64,000 nucleotides of DNA from Tridacna crocea (GCA_943736015.1 OX031063.1:35494172-35558171); one strand, 5' to 3'; positions 20,681-31,287 are shown, counted from the first letter of the stretch. Made by a program: numbers and translations. The notes: a model not told the origin generated them from the sequence alone.

Positions 20681-20946
20681 CTGTTTCTTCTTGTTGGTAT
20701 TATATGGCAAATAATGGTGAAACGATAATATTCGTACTTCGACTATTAGTTTAGTTTAAACATATTTATTATACATCGATTGAGAAACAAGGTCTTATAC
20801 AACTTATACTAATCTGTTTCTTCTTGTTGGTATTATATGGCAAATAATGGTGAAACGATAATATTCGTACTTCGACTATTAGTTTAGTTTAAACATATTT
20901 ATTATACATCGATTGAGAAACAAGGTCTTATACAGCTTATACTAAT
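20681..20946. repeat. 133-bp tandem duplication with SINE tail
   Basis: Two units, 20681-20813 and 20814-20946, with a single difference near the end (ACAACTT versus ACAGCTT). Each unit is about 68 bp of flanking DNA plus about 65 bp of the SINE tail that ends at about 20881. The near-identity means a recent event after SINE insertion. Confidence 0.9.
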
Positions 20947-21096
20947 CTCTCTCGATTCTGCCTCCTGGGTACTACACCAGTACTCTCACCGAATTGGCCA
21001 GTGAAAAATTCGGAAGTTGACACACGCTTCCGGGTATCGAACTCGGGACCTCATAGTTACGAGGCCGACACTTTGCCTCACAACCACGGACGCCAC
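20881..21096 (-). mobile_element. tRNA-derived SINE with LINE-type 3' tail
   Basis: On the minus strand the head has an A-box-like GTGGTTGTGAGGCAAAG and a B box GAGTTCGATACCC (about 21030-21095), indicating a tRNA-derived pol III promoter. The tail (20882-20953) ends TAATAAATATGTTTAAACTA, like the LINE 3' ends at 16037 and 39163. Upstream of that it has TATAAGCTGTATAAGACCTT..CAATCGATG, aligning with TATAAGCTCTTATCAGCTTT..CAATCCATG of the LINE at 39090. I infer it uses that LINE's machinery. Confidence 0.75.
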
Positions 21097-21436
21097 TACT
21101 ATTGCTACCATTTCTTCTACTACTTCATCATTTTCATAATTACCTCGCCCTCCAAATCCTTCTCCCCATTCTCCTCCTCATTATTATCCGTAATCGTCAT
21201 CAATAGCTTTCTACGTACGTGGCCATAATTAAAAGATATGTGTGACTGTCTATAAAATGCGTTTGCACTTTTTAAAAGACTTGACACATGAACGTTATTG
21301 GGTTTGGCATGATTATCAAATCTTAACCGTGCCATACTAGTATATTATCAAGATATTAAAACATTTTAAAGCGAAAATACTGATAATTCTATCATGGTAT
21401 AAATTTCAATATAATTGATGTTTTGCCAGGTTTTGA

Positions 21437-21652
21437 TCCGGTGTAATGCAGAAAAATTATTTTCCCCTATAAAATGACCCATGGGTCATTTCATTACGTA
21501 GAGAAATTGCCCGGGTCATTATTCTAGGTAGAGAAATAACCCTCTAGGCTCATTTCTCTGCGTAGAATCATGACCCGGGTCATTCCTCTACGTACTGAAA
21601 TAACCCATGGGTCATTTTGTAGGGAAGGGTAATTTCTCTGCATTACGCCGGC
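21437..21652. mobile_element. Foldback element L
   Basis: A near-palindrome of about 215 bp with ends CCGGTGTAATGCAGAAAAA and TTTCTCTGCATTACGCCGG. Each arm contains several copies of a GGGTCATTTCTCTACGTAGA-like unit, alternating orientation, with ACCCATGGGTCATTT and GACCCGGGTCATT mini-palindromes. Centre at about 21544. No ORF. Confidence 0.85.
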
Positions 21653-21689
21653 TTAATCATGGTAAAATCTTTGCTTATCAGTATTAACC

Positions 21690-21795
21690 CATAGGTTTTC
21701 TAGGCGAGACTGGGAGACCTTTTACGGACAGCGTGAATCAAAATCAGTTTGCACATAACGTGCAGTCGGATATTAGATCTACACTCCATGCTAGG
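21690..21795. repeat. Family E remnant
   Basis: TACGGACAGCGTGAATCAAAATCAGTTTGCAC..GTGCAGTCGGATATTAGATC, one degraded hairpin. Confidence 0.6.
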
Positions 21796-21987
21796 AGATA
21801 TATTTTCCCCCTAAAATATCAATGAAAAAGCAAAATGTTTTTTTTTTATCGGCTTAAAAAATTCCTGTAACAGCTTCAGGAATGGTTAAATTGGAACATG
21901 GAGAAACAGATGACGAGAAGATGTTTCTCTTGGTGGCAGGATCTTTGTTTCAGATTGTGACTAAAGATAAGATGCATTTTAAGCAAT

Positions 21988-22105
21988 AACCCTTAAAGCG
22001 CCATAGGTGAAAACAATGTTTTTTTCAGACTGCATAGATCAAGAGCAGACTATAGGGAACGTGCAGTCTGATCTTGATCTATGCCACCCACTAATTTAGT
22101 CCAGC
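21988..22105. repeat. Family E remnant
   Basis: AACCCTTAAAGCGCCATAGG, then CATAGATCAAGAGCAGACT..AACGTGCAGTCTGATCTTGATCTATG. Confidence 0.7.
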
Positions 22106-22195
22106 TTGTAAGACACAGGATTTTTTCTTAGTTAGCTCTGTCGTAAGTTCAGAATGAGTTGTATTTTCAGCAGTCGAAATAGAACGACTTTATCG

Positions 22196-22278
22196 TCGGT
22201 TTGCATCCAAAAACTCGTAACTACAGCTTGTAACAACTTGCGGCTGTAGTTACGAAGTTTTGGAAGCAAACCGACTTT
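22196..22278. repeat. Family D hairpin
   Basis: GTCGGTTTGCATCC..AACTCGTAACTACAGCTTG paired with CGGCTGTAGTTACGAAGTTTT..GCAAACCGAC. Confidence 0.88.
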
Positions 22279-22615
22279 ATGTCCATGTATTTTGTTCTGA
22301 AAGATGAAAATTGAAGAATAAGTTTTGGCCGTTGGTATAAAGACGCAATTGTCAAATAAGTTTTACAAATCTTTTACTCCTCAGTCCGTACTGGAAAAAA
22401 AAAAAAACTGAATGGGAAAGCATTGGCCTAAGATCAGTCTGACCTGACGACTAATCTTGGTCTAACCCGTCAATAAAAAATATATTTAGTTTCTAATAGC
22501 AAACAAGGGTTAGCTGTTTTTGTTTTACATAGGGTTTAATAGTACTCAATAGTATCTTAGTTACATCTCGCTTAAAGATTACCCATCTTTACTTTCCCCA
22601 CAGGTTCTTTTATCA

Positions 22616-22677
22616 GCAGTGTTGGACCGAACTATCAACCCCATAGTTAGGTCAACCCCATAGTTCGGTCCAACACA
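22616..22677. repeat. Hairpin with TGTTGGACC ends
   Basis: GTGTTGGACCGAACTAT paired with ATAGTTCGGTCCAACAC around a short interior. Lies just left of element M, whose ends also carry TGTTGG. Confidence 0.75.
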
Positions 22678-22713
22678 GTATGTCACACGCCATTGGTTGC
22701 TTTTTCACATTAC

Positions 22714-23562
22714 CGGGCTGTTGGATCATATTTGTAACAAATCATATATGTAACACCTGTTACATATATGATCACATATGTAACATGTGTTACATATATG
22801 ACTCGGAAATCAAGCATAAATGTAACATATTTTGTGACGAATATGATCGATGCCGGTTTCTGATGTGACATAAAATCACATATGTCACAGGTCAATTTTG
22901 ATTTAAAAACAGTACAAAAGAATGCATATTTACATCTGAAACACATTTGTAGCAGGTTTTTATTCACCAGATGGGCCAATATCTTGATACTGATTTGTTG
23001 TGTCACTTTGTCCATCGTCGTCATCGGCGGTGACGTCGACGTCACTCTTTCGCGTCCGCTCCATATTTCCTCAACTCTTTAAAGGATATTCATGAATATA
23101 ATGTCCGGTATCGTGGCTGCTCTCTGTTTATATATATAAACATATATATATATGGGCCACAACGTGAGAAAATGTACCTTCGGACAATTGGTGAGTATTT
23201 GATAAACAACGTCTTTATTTGAACAGATTATTCAGGTTATTTTGTGAGTTATGACCAATTTACTATATGAACCCTACAAACGTCATTTACCTGAAAAATG
23301 AAGTCAAAGTTGCGTAATGCATTTCTGCGTGTTAGTAGAACCTACAAAACTCGATGCATTTGCTTAAAACTCTTTAAGCACTGATCAAACCCCGTATTGT
23401 AATACAAATAGACAACTAAACCTGTTACATATATGCTTCTCATGTCAACCCCCATTTCGGACAAACACATTTGTAACACACTTTATCTGTTACGAATGTG
23501 ATCATGTACGTAACAAATGTGTTACATATATGATTTGTTACAAATATGATCCAACACCGGGC
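22714..23562. mobile_element. TIR element M with TAACA-rich subterminal repeats
   Basis: About 850 bp. The left end GTTGGATCATATTTGTAACA..ATCATATATGTAACAC and the right end are perfect inverted repeats over 37 bp. Both subterminal zones hold further TATATGTAACA/TGTTACATATA units. No transposase frame. A 14-bp palindrome TGACGTCGACGTCA (23031-23044) lies inside. Superfamily not assigned; target duplication unclear. Confidence 0.8.
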
Positions 23563-24097
23563 CCACACAATCGTGGGGACAATGTTTTTAGCGGCGAGAG
23601 AGGAATGAATGCTGTTGCAATGACTATTATGAATCTTTGGAAAGAAATCACTCGAGCAAGTAGATCGAAACAGAGGTCCAATGATGTCAATGACTGAAAT
23701 ACCGGCGACGTTTGCAGGGAAGCTAGGAAAGGAGTTTTACACGACATAATCCGAACAAATCCGAATCAGGGAAATAACCGCAACAATCACTGTGATAGAA
23801 ATGTATAATGCTCGCGTGCGTAAATGTGACAGACCTAATTATACGCTATGATAATATCGGGGTTTTCGTTAACATTGCGTCCTTAACTTTTGCTATCTAG
23901 TCAGACTGGCGTCACAAAGGGACAGTTCAATTTCTACATTGAAATAAATTAGCTTTTGCTTCTCTTTTTACTGTGTTGTTTTTGTACCCAGTCTGCCTTA
24001 ACTGTCTCAGTGCCAAATTTAGAAAGTCAGTCTCTTTCGAAAGCTGAAAAAAACAATCCACTGACATTAGAAAAAAGGTTCTAATCTGAGAGAATTG
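23563..24097. other. Unassigned DNA
   Basis: No reading frame or repeat family recognised. Confidence 0.45.
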
Positions 24098-24215
24098 ACA
24101 ACAAAAGCGAACGTTATAGATCCAAGATCAGACTGCACGTTCTGTGCAGTCTGATCTTGATCTATTATGTTCGCAGAAGCTTCTGTTTTCGCGTAGGGCG
24201 CTGAAAGGGTTTGGT
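24098..24215. repeat. Family E MITE hairpin
   Basis: Perfect GATCCAAGATCAGACTGCAC..TTC..GTGCAGTCTGATCTTGATC hairpin with TATGTTCGCAGAAGCTTCTG and a GCGCTGAAAGGGTTT right end. Confidence 0.8.
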
Positions 24216-24581
24216 GCATTCACAAAACAGTTGACGAAGCACAATAGATGCATTCCGGATGTCAGGGATGATGCTCAAAGCACCTTTCATGTGGAGGAAG
24301 AAAAACAGTTTTAATTATAAGTTTCTTTCTAAATCGCCTTTCGCAATTCATGCAGTGTAATTTTTTTCATGCTTTATTTCTTTCGAAATCCAGATCAAAT
24401 TAGAAATGGAGAACTCGTTTGATTCCAGGAAAGACTTGAGAACAAATAAGGTGATAGTTAAAGTCCGAATTCAGACAAAGCACATCATGCAGATGTTAAA
24501 ATATATTTGACTTTGAATCATACCGAATAATAGTATGAAAATTACTGTGAAGATGACTATTTGCCATTGTGTGTTCGGTCT

Positions 24582-25066
24582 CATCTTCGCAAGCCAAGGC
24601 TGAGGATCCACTACGCTACTCCACCCTTGGCGGATCGAGCTTGATTTCGACATTCCCCCGATACGCATTTTCATCGGTTGTAGCTAGCTAGCTTTAACTG
24701 CATCAAAGCAAATCGCTCGTAGCATTACATCTTTGATAAAAATAGAACAAGGTCGTGACCTTTCGGATAAAAAATAGAAGATGTACAGAAAGTTTCAGTA
24801 TGACCAATCAATTTTCAGAGGTTTTAGGCTATATCCCAGCACCTGATCATGGAATGTCGAAGTATGTTTGTAGTTATTGCTTCATGTTGAATTATTGTAT
24901 TCGTAAGCGGCTTTTAAAACGATATTTCGTTGGCTATAAGAAATATAATGTAAAAGGAAATAATAAGCAGCATCCATTAGGGGGCGTATCGGGGGAATCT
25001 GGAAATAGGGCTCGATCAGCCAAGGTAAGATCCACGTAGTGATCGTAACCTTGGCTTGCGAAGATG
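24582..25066. mobile_element. TIR element with ~85-bp imperfect arms
   Basis: The left arm (CATCTTCGCAAGCCAAGG..GGATCGAGC..ATTCCCCCGATACGC, 24582-24667) is the inverse of the right arm (GCGTATCGGGGGAATC..GCTCGATC..CCTTGGCTTGCGAAGATG, 24986-25066). The roughly 320-bp interior is AT-rich and has no recognisable protein. A 94-codon plus-strand frame (24755-25039) starts inside and ends in the right arm; nothing supports it as a gene. Confidence 0.75.
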
Positions 25067-25496
25067 GTTGGTTGGGTCTAAGTGAAATCAGTCAAGAAGT
25101 AAACAAAAGGTAGTAAGTGACCTGGCAGGTTTTAAACTGGTTTTAAAATTTATTTCTCTGCCAGCTCTTGATACTTGGACCGATCATACAATAACATACT
25201 TTAATCCAATGATTTATCTACTTTACATTGTATGAATCAACTTAAATGCATTTTAAAACCCATTGTGTGTACTTTTTGCAGTTACTGTTACTTTAAAATA
25301 CTTTTCAATAGTTTTCCAGGGTTCCAGTAATGATTATGATGGGCAAACTCTTCGTGTGAGTTTTTTGTTGCTTTTGCCCGTACTATTCGTCGGTTTTTAA
25401 CGTTTTGCTGACATAAATTTACTTTAGATTAATTGATTGATTTATTTATTGTATATAGTGTTTACGCCATTTTAACATTATTTCAGTTTAATTGAG
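25067..25496. other. Unassigned AT-rich DNA
   Basis: No recognised feature. Confidence 0.45.
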
Positions 25497-25755
25497 GCGG
25501 TCAGTGCATCTGTCCATGCTTTCCTATAGAGCACCTTTTTACCAGTACTCGGCATAGAATTCCTTCCAAGCCACTGGCAGCTCTCCCACATAACCGTCGC
25601 CGAAGAAACAATGGTTAACGATGAAAGATGAATGAATCTTTTCATAATGACTATCATCAGTCCTCAGAAAGTGATTTGCTGAGACTTGGATCGAACCATA
25701 GACCCTGTTCTACGGTCCTGTACGCAACCGACTAAGCTACCGGCACTGATTACAA
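25497..25755 (-). mobile_element. SINE-2, tRNA-derived
   Basis: On the minus strand the head shows A box TAGCTTAGTCGG and B box GGTTCGATCC (25680-25740). The body shares TTTCATAATGACT and TCCCACATAAC with the copy at 40612-40868, so the two define a family. No target-site duplication found. Confidence 0.82.
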
Positions 25756-25806
25756 TGAGACCAGACACTTTGCAAGGGTAAAACTTTGCAGTATAATAAA
25801 TTCGTA

Positions 25807-25941
25807 GTACGGTCAGGTGGCAGGAGACTTGGAAACTTGTTCACGGCTGTGGTGAATCATGTCGCCACCTCGCGGCGAGGTGGCGACATGATTCACCACA
25901 GCCGTGAACAAGTTTCCAAGTCCCCAGCTACCTGACCGTAC
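25807..25941. repeat. 67-bp-arm near-perfect palindrome (K)
   Basis: Arms 25807-25873 and 25875-25941 around one G; three mismatches in 67 positions, all near the outer third. Ends GTACGGTCAGGT / ACCTGACCGTAC; centre CCACCTCGC G GCGAGGTGG. Richer in GC than its surroundings and not repeated elsewhere in the window. Confidence 0.92.
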
Positions 25942-26800
25942 AACTAATAAAGTCTGGTTTTATTGGTCAAGTCTGTCAGATAAAGATGTTTCTGAGTTTC
26001 AGCCGCCAAAAGAGGCTTATTTTACATTTTTGACGTCAAGAGAAGAATTTGCTCGTAGTGAGCTATGTTACCTTTTATAAAAAGGTTTTTACATTTATTT
26101 ACAAATTGTGCCTTAATCAGATTATTATCAGTACTTTTCATGAATGCCGTTGAAATCTGCCACCATATTTTTGTGCAGGACGTCATGAGTAAGAATTGAG
26201 AACGGTTTTGCTAATATAACTTGTAAGTTACATATATAAACTAAAGGACAAAAATCCTCTATAAGGAACATTTCTAACATTATTCAAGCATGGTCGCTAT
26301 AGTTACGGGAATGACCGATGCCAGACTCTGAGTAGAATAATAATCAGAGTTGTTCATATAAAAGAGATAATACGATCAAGGATTTGTAAATGTCAGTGGA
26401 GATATACAAATCTAAGACACCTTTTCGTCTGCCTGCGAGTAATGATGGCCTGTTATTTCATGACTGTCGTAGCAGAAATTGACACAGTTGGAAATACACA
26501 CGAAGCCTTTTATCTTTCGCCTGTCTTCGATGAGTTCGGAAAAAAACGAAAGACGAACTATTAACCTGCACACCAGCTATTATTACCTTTCGTTATGTCC
26601 CTGGCAGATATCACTTTGTGAGTAAACGTTTTGCTGTAACATCACCAAACATTGTGAAGAACAGGATTCTTTCCCAACAGTTTTCCAGATTATTCCTTCT
26701 GAAAGTTTGACCTTTTGCTTTTTCTTCTTTGTGACCTCGACCTTTGTGAAAGTATAACCCAGTGAAAGAGAGAAAAAAATCTCTAGGCTTGACAAGACAA
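25942..26800. other. Unassigned DNA
   Basis: A 131-codon minus-strand frame (26583-26978) overlaps the right end but shows no recognisable domain. No repeat family assigned here apart from a short family E echo at about 26805-26835. Confidence 0.4.
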
Positions 26801-27123
26801 GCTCGCTACAGATGAGACTGCATGTTATGTGCAAAAGCTCCTGTTTTTGTCTACGGTGCTGGAATGGTTCAAAAATCTTTTCCAAGCACCATAGCCTAAA
26901 CATGTATGTTATTGTTCCCTTTCTTGAGGATACTTGTACACGCATCAATTCTAATTGTTTTAATGGGTAAGTCAGCATAATTGAATACTTTCAAATAACA
27001 TCTTCAATATTGGGAGTTACAAATTGCACAGTAGATAAGGAAGATGATTTTACACTTAGAACGGAAACAAAGAGCCATCCGAAAACACTTTTTGCAATTT
27101 TTGTTCTTGTGTTTTTGTTGTAC

Positions 27124-27256
27124 CGAGCCCTGCGTGGTTCAATGGTAAAGAATAATTATGGTTCGTTCCCTATAGACTCCAAGTCTATTTCACACTGGAT
27201 TTTTCATGTCTTTTGACAAGACACTTCAGAGCCAAAGCCTAGTACCAGTGAAACCT
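27124..27256 (+). mobile_element. SINE-3, diverged copy
   Basis: Starts GCCCTGCGTGGTTCAATGGT (A-box region) and ends TTCAGAGCCAAAGCCTAGTA, matching head and tail of the SINE at 52563-52764 (inverse orientation there). The middle, including a good B box, is shortened. Confidence 0.6.
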
Positions 27257-27366
27257 TGTTCATAATTTTCAAACGTTTTCCTAATGTCAATGTAACATAA
27301 TTTCTGTTTGGTTAAAGAAAATTGTTAAGCCAATCAGAAATAAAACTCAAAAGTAGATCAAGAATG
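27255..27366. repeat. Family F foldback, decayed
   Basis: AATGTAACATAATTTCTGTTTGGTTAA..TTAAGCCAATCAGAAAT centre with partial arms. Confidence 0.6.
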
Positions 27367-27894
27367 CTATTTAGACTGGTAAGCGAATGCAAACATGAAT
27401 TTATATCTATGGGGGAATTAGCCTTTCTGTTTTGTCAGTACCATCCATCCTCATTCAACTGTGAAGAAATTTTTATATCTATGCTTAGACCAAATTCTGT
27501 CAAACCTAGTTCATTTTAGCGAAGTCTGATCTTGATCGATAACGTTTGCCAATATCTAATCTTTGTTGAAAGTTAAAAATAAGGCGTTCTAACTACAACA
27601 TGGAATAGATTACAAGCAAGAATTGTTGATTAAACATATTTCACAGCTTCATGTCAGTATGTTGACTAAAATACAGAAGCTCGTAATTAAATGCAACTCA
27701 TATGAGACTCGTAGAAAATTATTCATTAAGTTCATTTAGGTCGACAAACTTTCAAACTTTTTTACCCTTTGCAGAATTTTCCCTGTTTTTTTTGTTTTAG
27801 GAGTTAACCCACAAAATGCACAGCCAGTAACTAAATTTCGGAATGCCAACCATTCAACTTTAAGTTGTTCTTAAGTGTCTTAGCTCATTTAGTG

Positions 27895-28020
27895 GTAAGT
27901 CAATGACCCATGCCTCTATGGAAAGGAAATTAAATGCATTATCAAAAGGATTAGACCTTTGTCAGCCTGCGCACTTCGCGCAGGCTGACATAGGTCTAAT
28001 CCTTTTGCTATTTGTAACTT
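27895..28020. repeat. Family G hairpin
   Basis: AAAAGGATTAGACCTTTGTCAGCCTGCGC / mirrored to GCGCAGGCTGACATAGG..CCTTTTGCT. Perfect GCGCACTTCGCGC apex. The flanks read AATGCATTATC and CTTGTCTGCATGTG. Confidence 0.85.
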
Positions 28021-28317
28021 GTCTGCATGTGGAAGAACCGATCTGTTCTGGAATTAGTCTGTGATTAGATATATTGGATCCTTATTTCACGCTTTCTGGT
28101 AGGTTTTCGAGAAATATCAGTGAAATATTTTTCGATGTTTCATGGTTACGACCAGTAGAAATAACGATTTATATATTCCAGTTACCAAGGTAAAGTGCGC
28201 GTGACTTACAACCAGATGGAAATACATGTATGACGTCAATTACCTTTATTTCTCGCGCTGGAGAAACTTTATCAAAACCCAGGACAGTTCGTTTTCGTTA
28301 TTCCCCGTAGCGTCACC

Positions 28318-28458
28318 GGCATTTTCTCTTTTTCTACACAATGTTTTCTATACTTTCGTAAAAAAAAATTCAATTTTATATTTTCATCTATTTTGTTGTT
28401 TGTATATGATTTCAATTTGGCAAAGGCTAAAATATTATTTTGAAAGGAGTTTGGCCTT
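28318..28458 (+). repeat. Family A MITE, right half
   Basis: Begins in the right hairpin arm (GGCATTTTCTCTTTTTCTAC), then ATTTTGTTGTTTGTATATGATTTCAATTTGG. The left half is missing. Confidence 0.7.
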
Positions 28459-28609
28459 TTGAATGTTGTGTACGGTGTAAGAAACTTCAGCAAAGCATGG
28501 AGAAATTTAATGGCTGCCACTATGTTTGCAATAACGGCGAAGTCGGTGTTAACCTCCTAACATACAAAAACAAACAAAAAGGAATCTTCTTTCTTGTCGA
28601 TAGCTGACG

Positions 28610-28695
28610 CCTAAATTTTGAGGACAGTTTGGCTAAAGGGTTCTTGCAAATGTTAGACAGTGTAGATACCAGATTAGACTGCAGAGTTTGAATAT
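28610..28695. repeat. Family E remnant
   Basis: GGCTAAAGGGTTCTTGCAAATGTTAGACAGTGTAGATACCAGATTAGACTGCAG; one arm only. Confidence 0.5.
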
Positions 28696-28885
28696 GTATC
28701 TAAACTTGTCTTTGAGATATCTCGAATTTCACCAATAGCAAAGTACATTTTATTTTGATCTGTGTCTTTAGCTTTTGTCTGTGAGCCGTACTCTTTGAAA
28801 CTGGGATTTTTTGTATCTGAAAACAGTATATGCCCAGGTCAAACTGTGCAGTCCGCGCAGCTTTCATGGCTCGAAAGTTCTCGCT

Positions 28886-28900
28886 ATTGACCAATTTCCT
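28886..28900. repeat. SINE-1 target-site duplication, left
   Basis: ATTGACCAATTTCCT, identical to 29159-29173. Confidence 0.92.
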
Positions 28901-29158
28901 GCCTGCCCGGGTGGCTCAGTGGTGAGCGTGTCGGACTCATGACCTGGTGGTTGTGAGTTCGATACCCGGTTGAGGCGAACTTTCTTTCCGGCGTATTTTC
29001 GCCTCTCACCTCTGCTGAAGCATGTGAGAAAAGCAGTCGGTAGCTTTAAAAAGAAAGAAGTGTAAGTACCGGTGTGAGAAAGCCAGGAAACACATTTGCA
29101 TAACCAACCGCCACGATATGACCTTAGCTGTTAAAGTGGCGTTAAACCCAAATACAAC
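28901..29158 (+). mobile_element. SINE-1, tRNA-derived, complete with TSD
   Basis: Flanked by perfect 15-bp duplications (28886-28900, 29159-29173). The head has A box TGGCTCAGTGGT and B box GAGTTCGATAC in a tRNA-like context, followed by a GGCGAACTTTCTTTCCGG body and a tail ending GTGGCGTTAAACCC..ATACAAC. This is the form of tRNA-SINEs described from bivalves (recognised from memory). A diverged copy is at 62341-62575 and inverted fragments at 50382-50452. Perfect duplications indicate a recent insertion. Confidence 0.93.
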
Positions 29159-29173
29159 ATTGACCAATTTCCT
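29159..29173. repeat. SINE-1 target-site duplication, right
   Basis: ATTGACCAATTTCCT, second copy. Confidence 0.92.
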
Positions 29174-29359
29174 ACATTTCGATTACTATTCTGCCCCATG
29201 AATAAGTCGATTGTTACACAAAATGGGTTTTTATAGATCCATAATTATGTGATGTCTTGCTTGACATTATGTAGCTTGGAGACACATTAACATTCGATTT
29301 CAAGATTGCAGCTCATTCAATATATTGAAGCATGGATTTTATATAAAACTTGTTTTCAT

Positions 29360-29598
29360 TTAAACCATTACTACACAATCCCTACTTTTTATGATCCTGA
29401 GAAAGAAGCCTTTAGAAAACATTGTGGGAAAAGGAGAAAATGCTGGTAACCAGCATTTTCTCCTTTTCCCACAATGTTTTCTACCCTTCACAAAAAAAAA
29501 AAAAAAAAAAATCTAATTCTCAGTCATTTTTATTTTGTCGTCTGCAAATACTTTCGATTTGGACAAGCCTAAAATATTGTCGTTTGGTAAAGAGCTAA
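29360..29598 (+). mobile_element. Family A MITE, full length
   Basis: TTAAACCATTACTACACAATCC to GTCGTTTGGTAAAGAGCTAA with a perfect hairpin (apex TGGTAACCA). The right flank contains an A19 expansion. Confidence 0.85.
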
Positions 29599-29770
29599 AC
29601 CAGACAATGATACCTTAGGCTGGCATAAGATGAAAGCGTTTGCATATAACGAAATCAATGTAGCTTTAACGATGGGATTTTTCCTTGAAAGGGAAAATGG
29701 TATTTGCCAGGATTATCTCTTTTTTGCACAATGTTTCAACAATCATCATTCTTTGTGAAAAAAACCTGAA
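29598..29770 (-). repeat. Family A MITE, degraded
   Basis: AAACCAGACAATGATACCTTAGGC..GGGAAAATGGTATTTGCCAGG..GCACAATGTTTCAA, reverse-oriented and abutting the previous copy. Confidence 0.65.
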
Positions 29771-29993
29771 AGTTCGGTTAATGGTACAGTCCTACAGCCA
29801 ACATATTTTAGAACTGCAGCAGGCCATTTGAAAAAGTAAATGAGAGAGAAATAAAAGGAATGGATCTAGTAAGTACATCAAAAGGAATGGGTCTAACTGC
29901 TACACAATAATATCGAAATGTGAAATTTAGCAATATCTTACAAGAAGATTTTCTAAAAGAGTCTGCTAAAAATCAGTTTCGTAATGCAATGAA

Positions 29994-30223
29994 TTATCCC
30001 TTTACTCCATAGATACTCATTTTGACGCATCAACCACATACAGCTTTTGAAAACATTGTGGGAAAAGGAGAAATTGCTCGTAACGAGCAATTTCTCCTTT
30101 TCCCAAAATGTTTTTCACTCAATCAGAAAATTGTTCCCCCATTTGTCCATAGTTTTGACATCATATGTTTATTTGCTGCTGAATTGGAAGAGCCTAAAAT
30201 TGGCATATGAGGTAAAGGGTTAT
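29994..30223 (+). mobile_element. Family B MITE, full length
   Basis: CCCTTTACTCCATAGATACTC to GGCATATGAGGTAAAGGG, flanked on both sides by TTAT rather than TTAA. The hairpin is GAAAACATTGTGGGAAAAGG..apex CTCGTAACGAG, with one arm mismatch. Confidence 0.85.
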
Positions 30224-30414
30224 ACCGTAATCTGCAAAACTTGAACAAAAAGGGATCGCTTTACACGCAGAAGGATCCATCACAATTGCCACAGAATGTA
30301 ACAGTTAATTGTCGAGTGCTCTCGGATCAATCTCCCCTAATGAGTTATTGTGTAAATACCATCCGATTGTTCCTGTAGCATTACTGTTATTTCCCAGCAA
30401 ACAAACGAAAGCTT

Positions 30415-30535
30415 TACCCTTTTTTTAACCTGTCATACAAAACCGCGAATTCTTTTTGCAGACAGTGTGCATCAAGGCAAGCCTACACATACGTGCTTGG
30501 CTGATCTTGATCTACACTGTTTGTCTTTTTATCAT
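30415..30535. repeat. Family E MITE, diverged
   Basis: TACCCTTTTTTTAACC, CAGACAGTGTGCATCAAGGC..GCCT..GGCTGATCTTGATCTACACTG. Confidence 0.65.
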
Positions 30536-31129
30536 TGGTTTCAGTCACACAATCTCTATCAAATGCCTAGAAACTGAGAAGAAGCCGATTATAGTTTATG
30601 ATAGATGTTAGATGTTCGGCTCTGGACTGGTGAACAGAACGTGTTCATTAGAGGCTTTTGTAATCATGGTTTTATATTAGTCTCTTGAAAATAGTGACCT
30701 TGTTGCCCCTTTAGGGAGATTGCACTATGGTGCTGAAATACGTTGGCACAGGGGAACACTTGATAACTCTGATTCTGATTTTTGTGTATTTAATTCTCGT
30801 AACCATTTTTCTAAAATTTACATTATTTTCTTGGACGAGACGGCTGCTTCTTCGGTGTAAAAGCATTTATCTTTTTACATTTTGATTGGATCAAACATTT
30901 ATTTGAACAAATAATCCATTTAAATTTCGTAAAGAGCATGTAAGAATAATTTTATGATACAAAAGATCGATAAAATGTTGTTTCACACCGCTTTCAACAT
31001 TATTTTCTTCATGTCGTGATGACAGCTCAATTATTTGAATAAGAAAAATAGTTTAGAATGCAGTCCAGAGTGTTTGGTGAATACGGCGCCTAGTCTCTTC
31101 GAGTTTAAACTCTTAGTCTTGATAGGACG
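30536..31129. other. Unassigned AT-rich DNA
   Basis: No recognised gene or repeat. Confidence 0.45.
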
Positions 31130-31287
31130 ACAACAATCTGGATTTGTCCATGCTGAAAACATTGTAGGAAAGGAGAAAATTACCATTTCTTCTTTTTCCA
31201 CATCGTTTTCTACTTTTCTACCGATAATGGCTACAAACGCTTTCTGTTTGGACATGTGTAAAAATTTGTGGTCTTATTAAGAGTTAA
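31130..31287 (+). repeat. Family A MITE, diverged
   Basis: CTGAAAACATTGTAGGAAAGGAGAAAATTACC paired weakly with ATTTCTTCTTTTTCCACATCG; right flank CTACAAACGCTTTCTGTTTGGACA and AAGAGTTAA end. Confidence 0.7.

Noticed and set aside
23031..23044. CRE promoter element
   Set aside because: TGACGTCGACGTCA is a good palindrome, but it lies inside a transposable element with no adjacent gene.
26583..26978. 131-codon minus-strand frame
   Set aside because: No recognisable motif, no splice or promoter support, partly overlaps a family E echo.
27110..27216. Small signal-peptide-like frame
   Set aside because: Reads across a diverged SINE-3; hydrophobic stretch is coincidental.
28901..28980. tRNA gene
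   Set aside because: A and B boxes are present, but the sequence continues into a SINE body with target duplications; it is a SINE promoter, not a working tRNA. The same applies at 20881-21096, 25497-25755, 40612-40868, 52563-52764 and 62341-62575.
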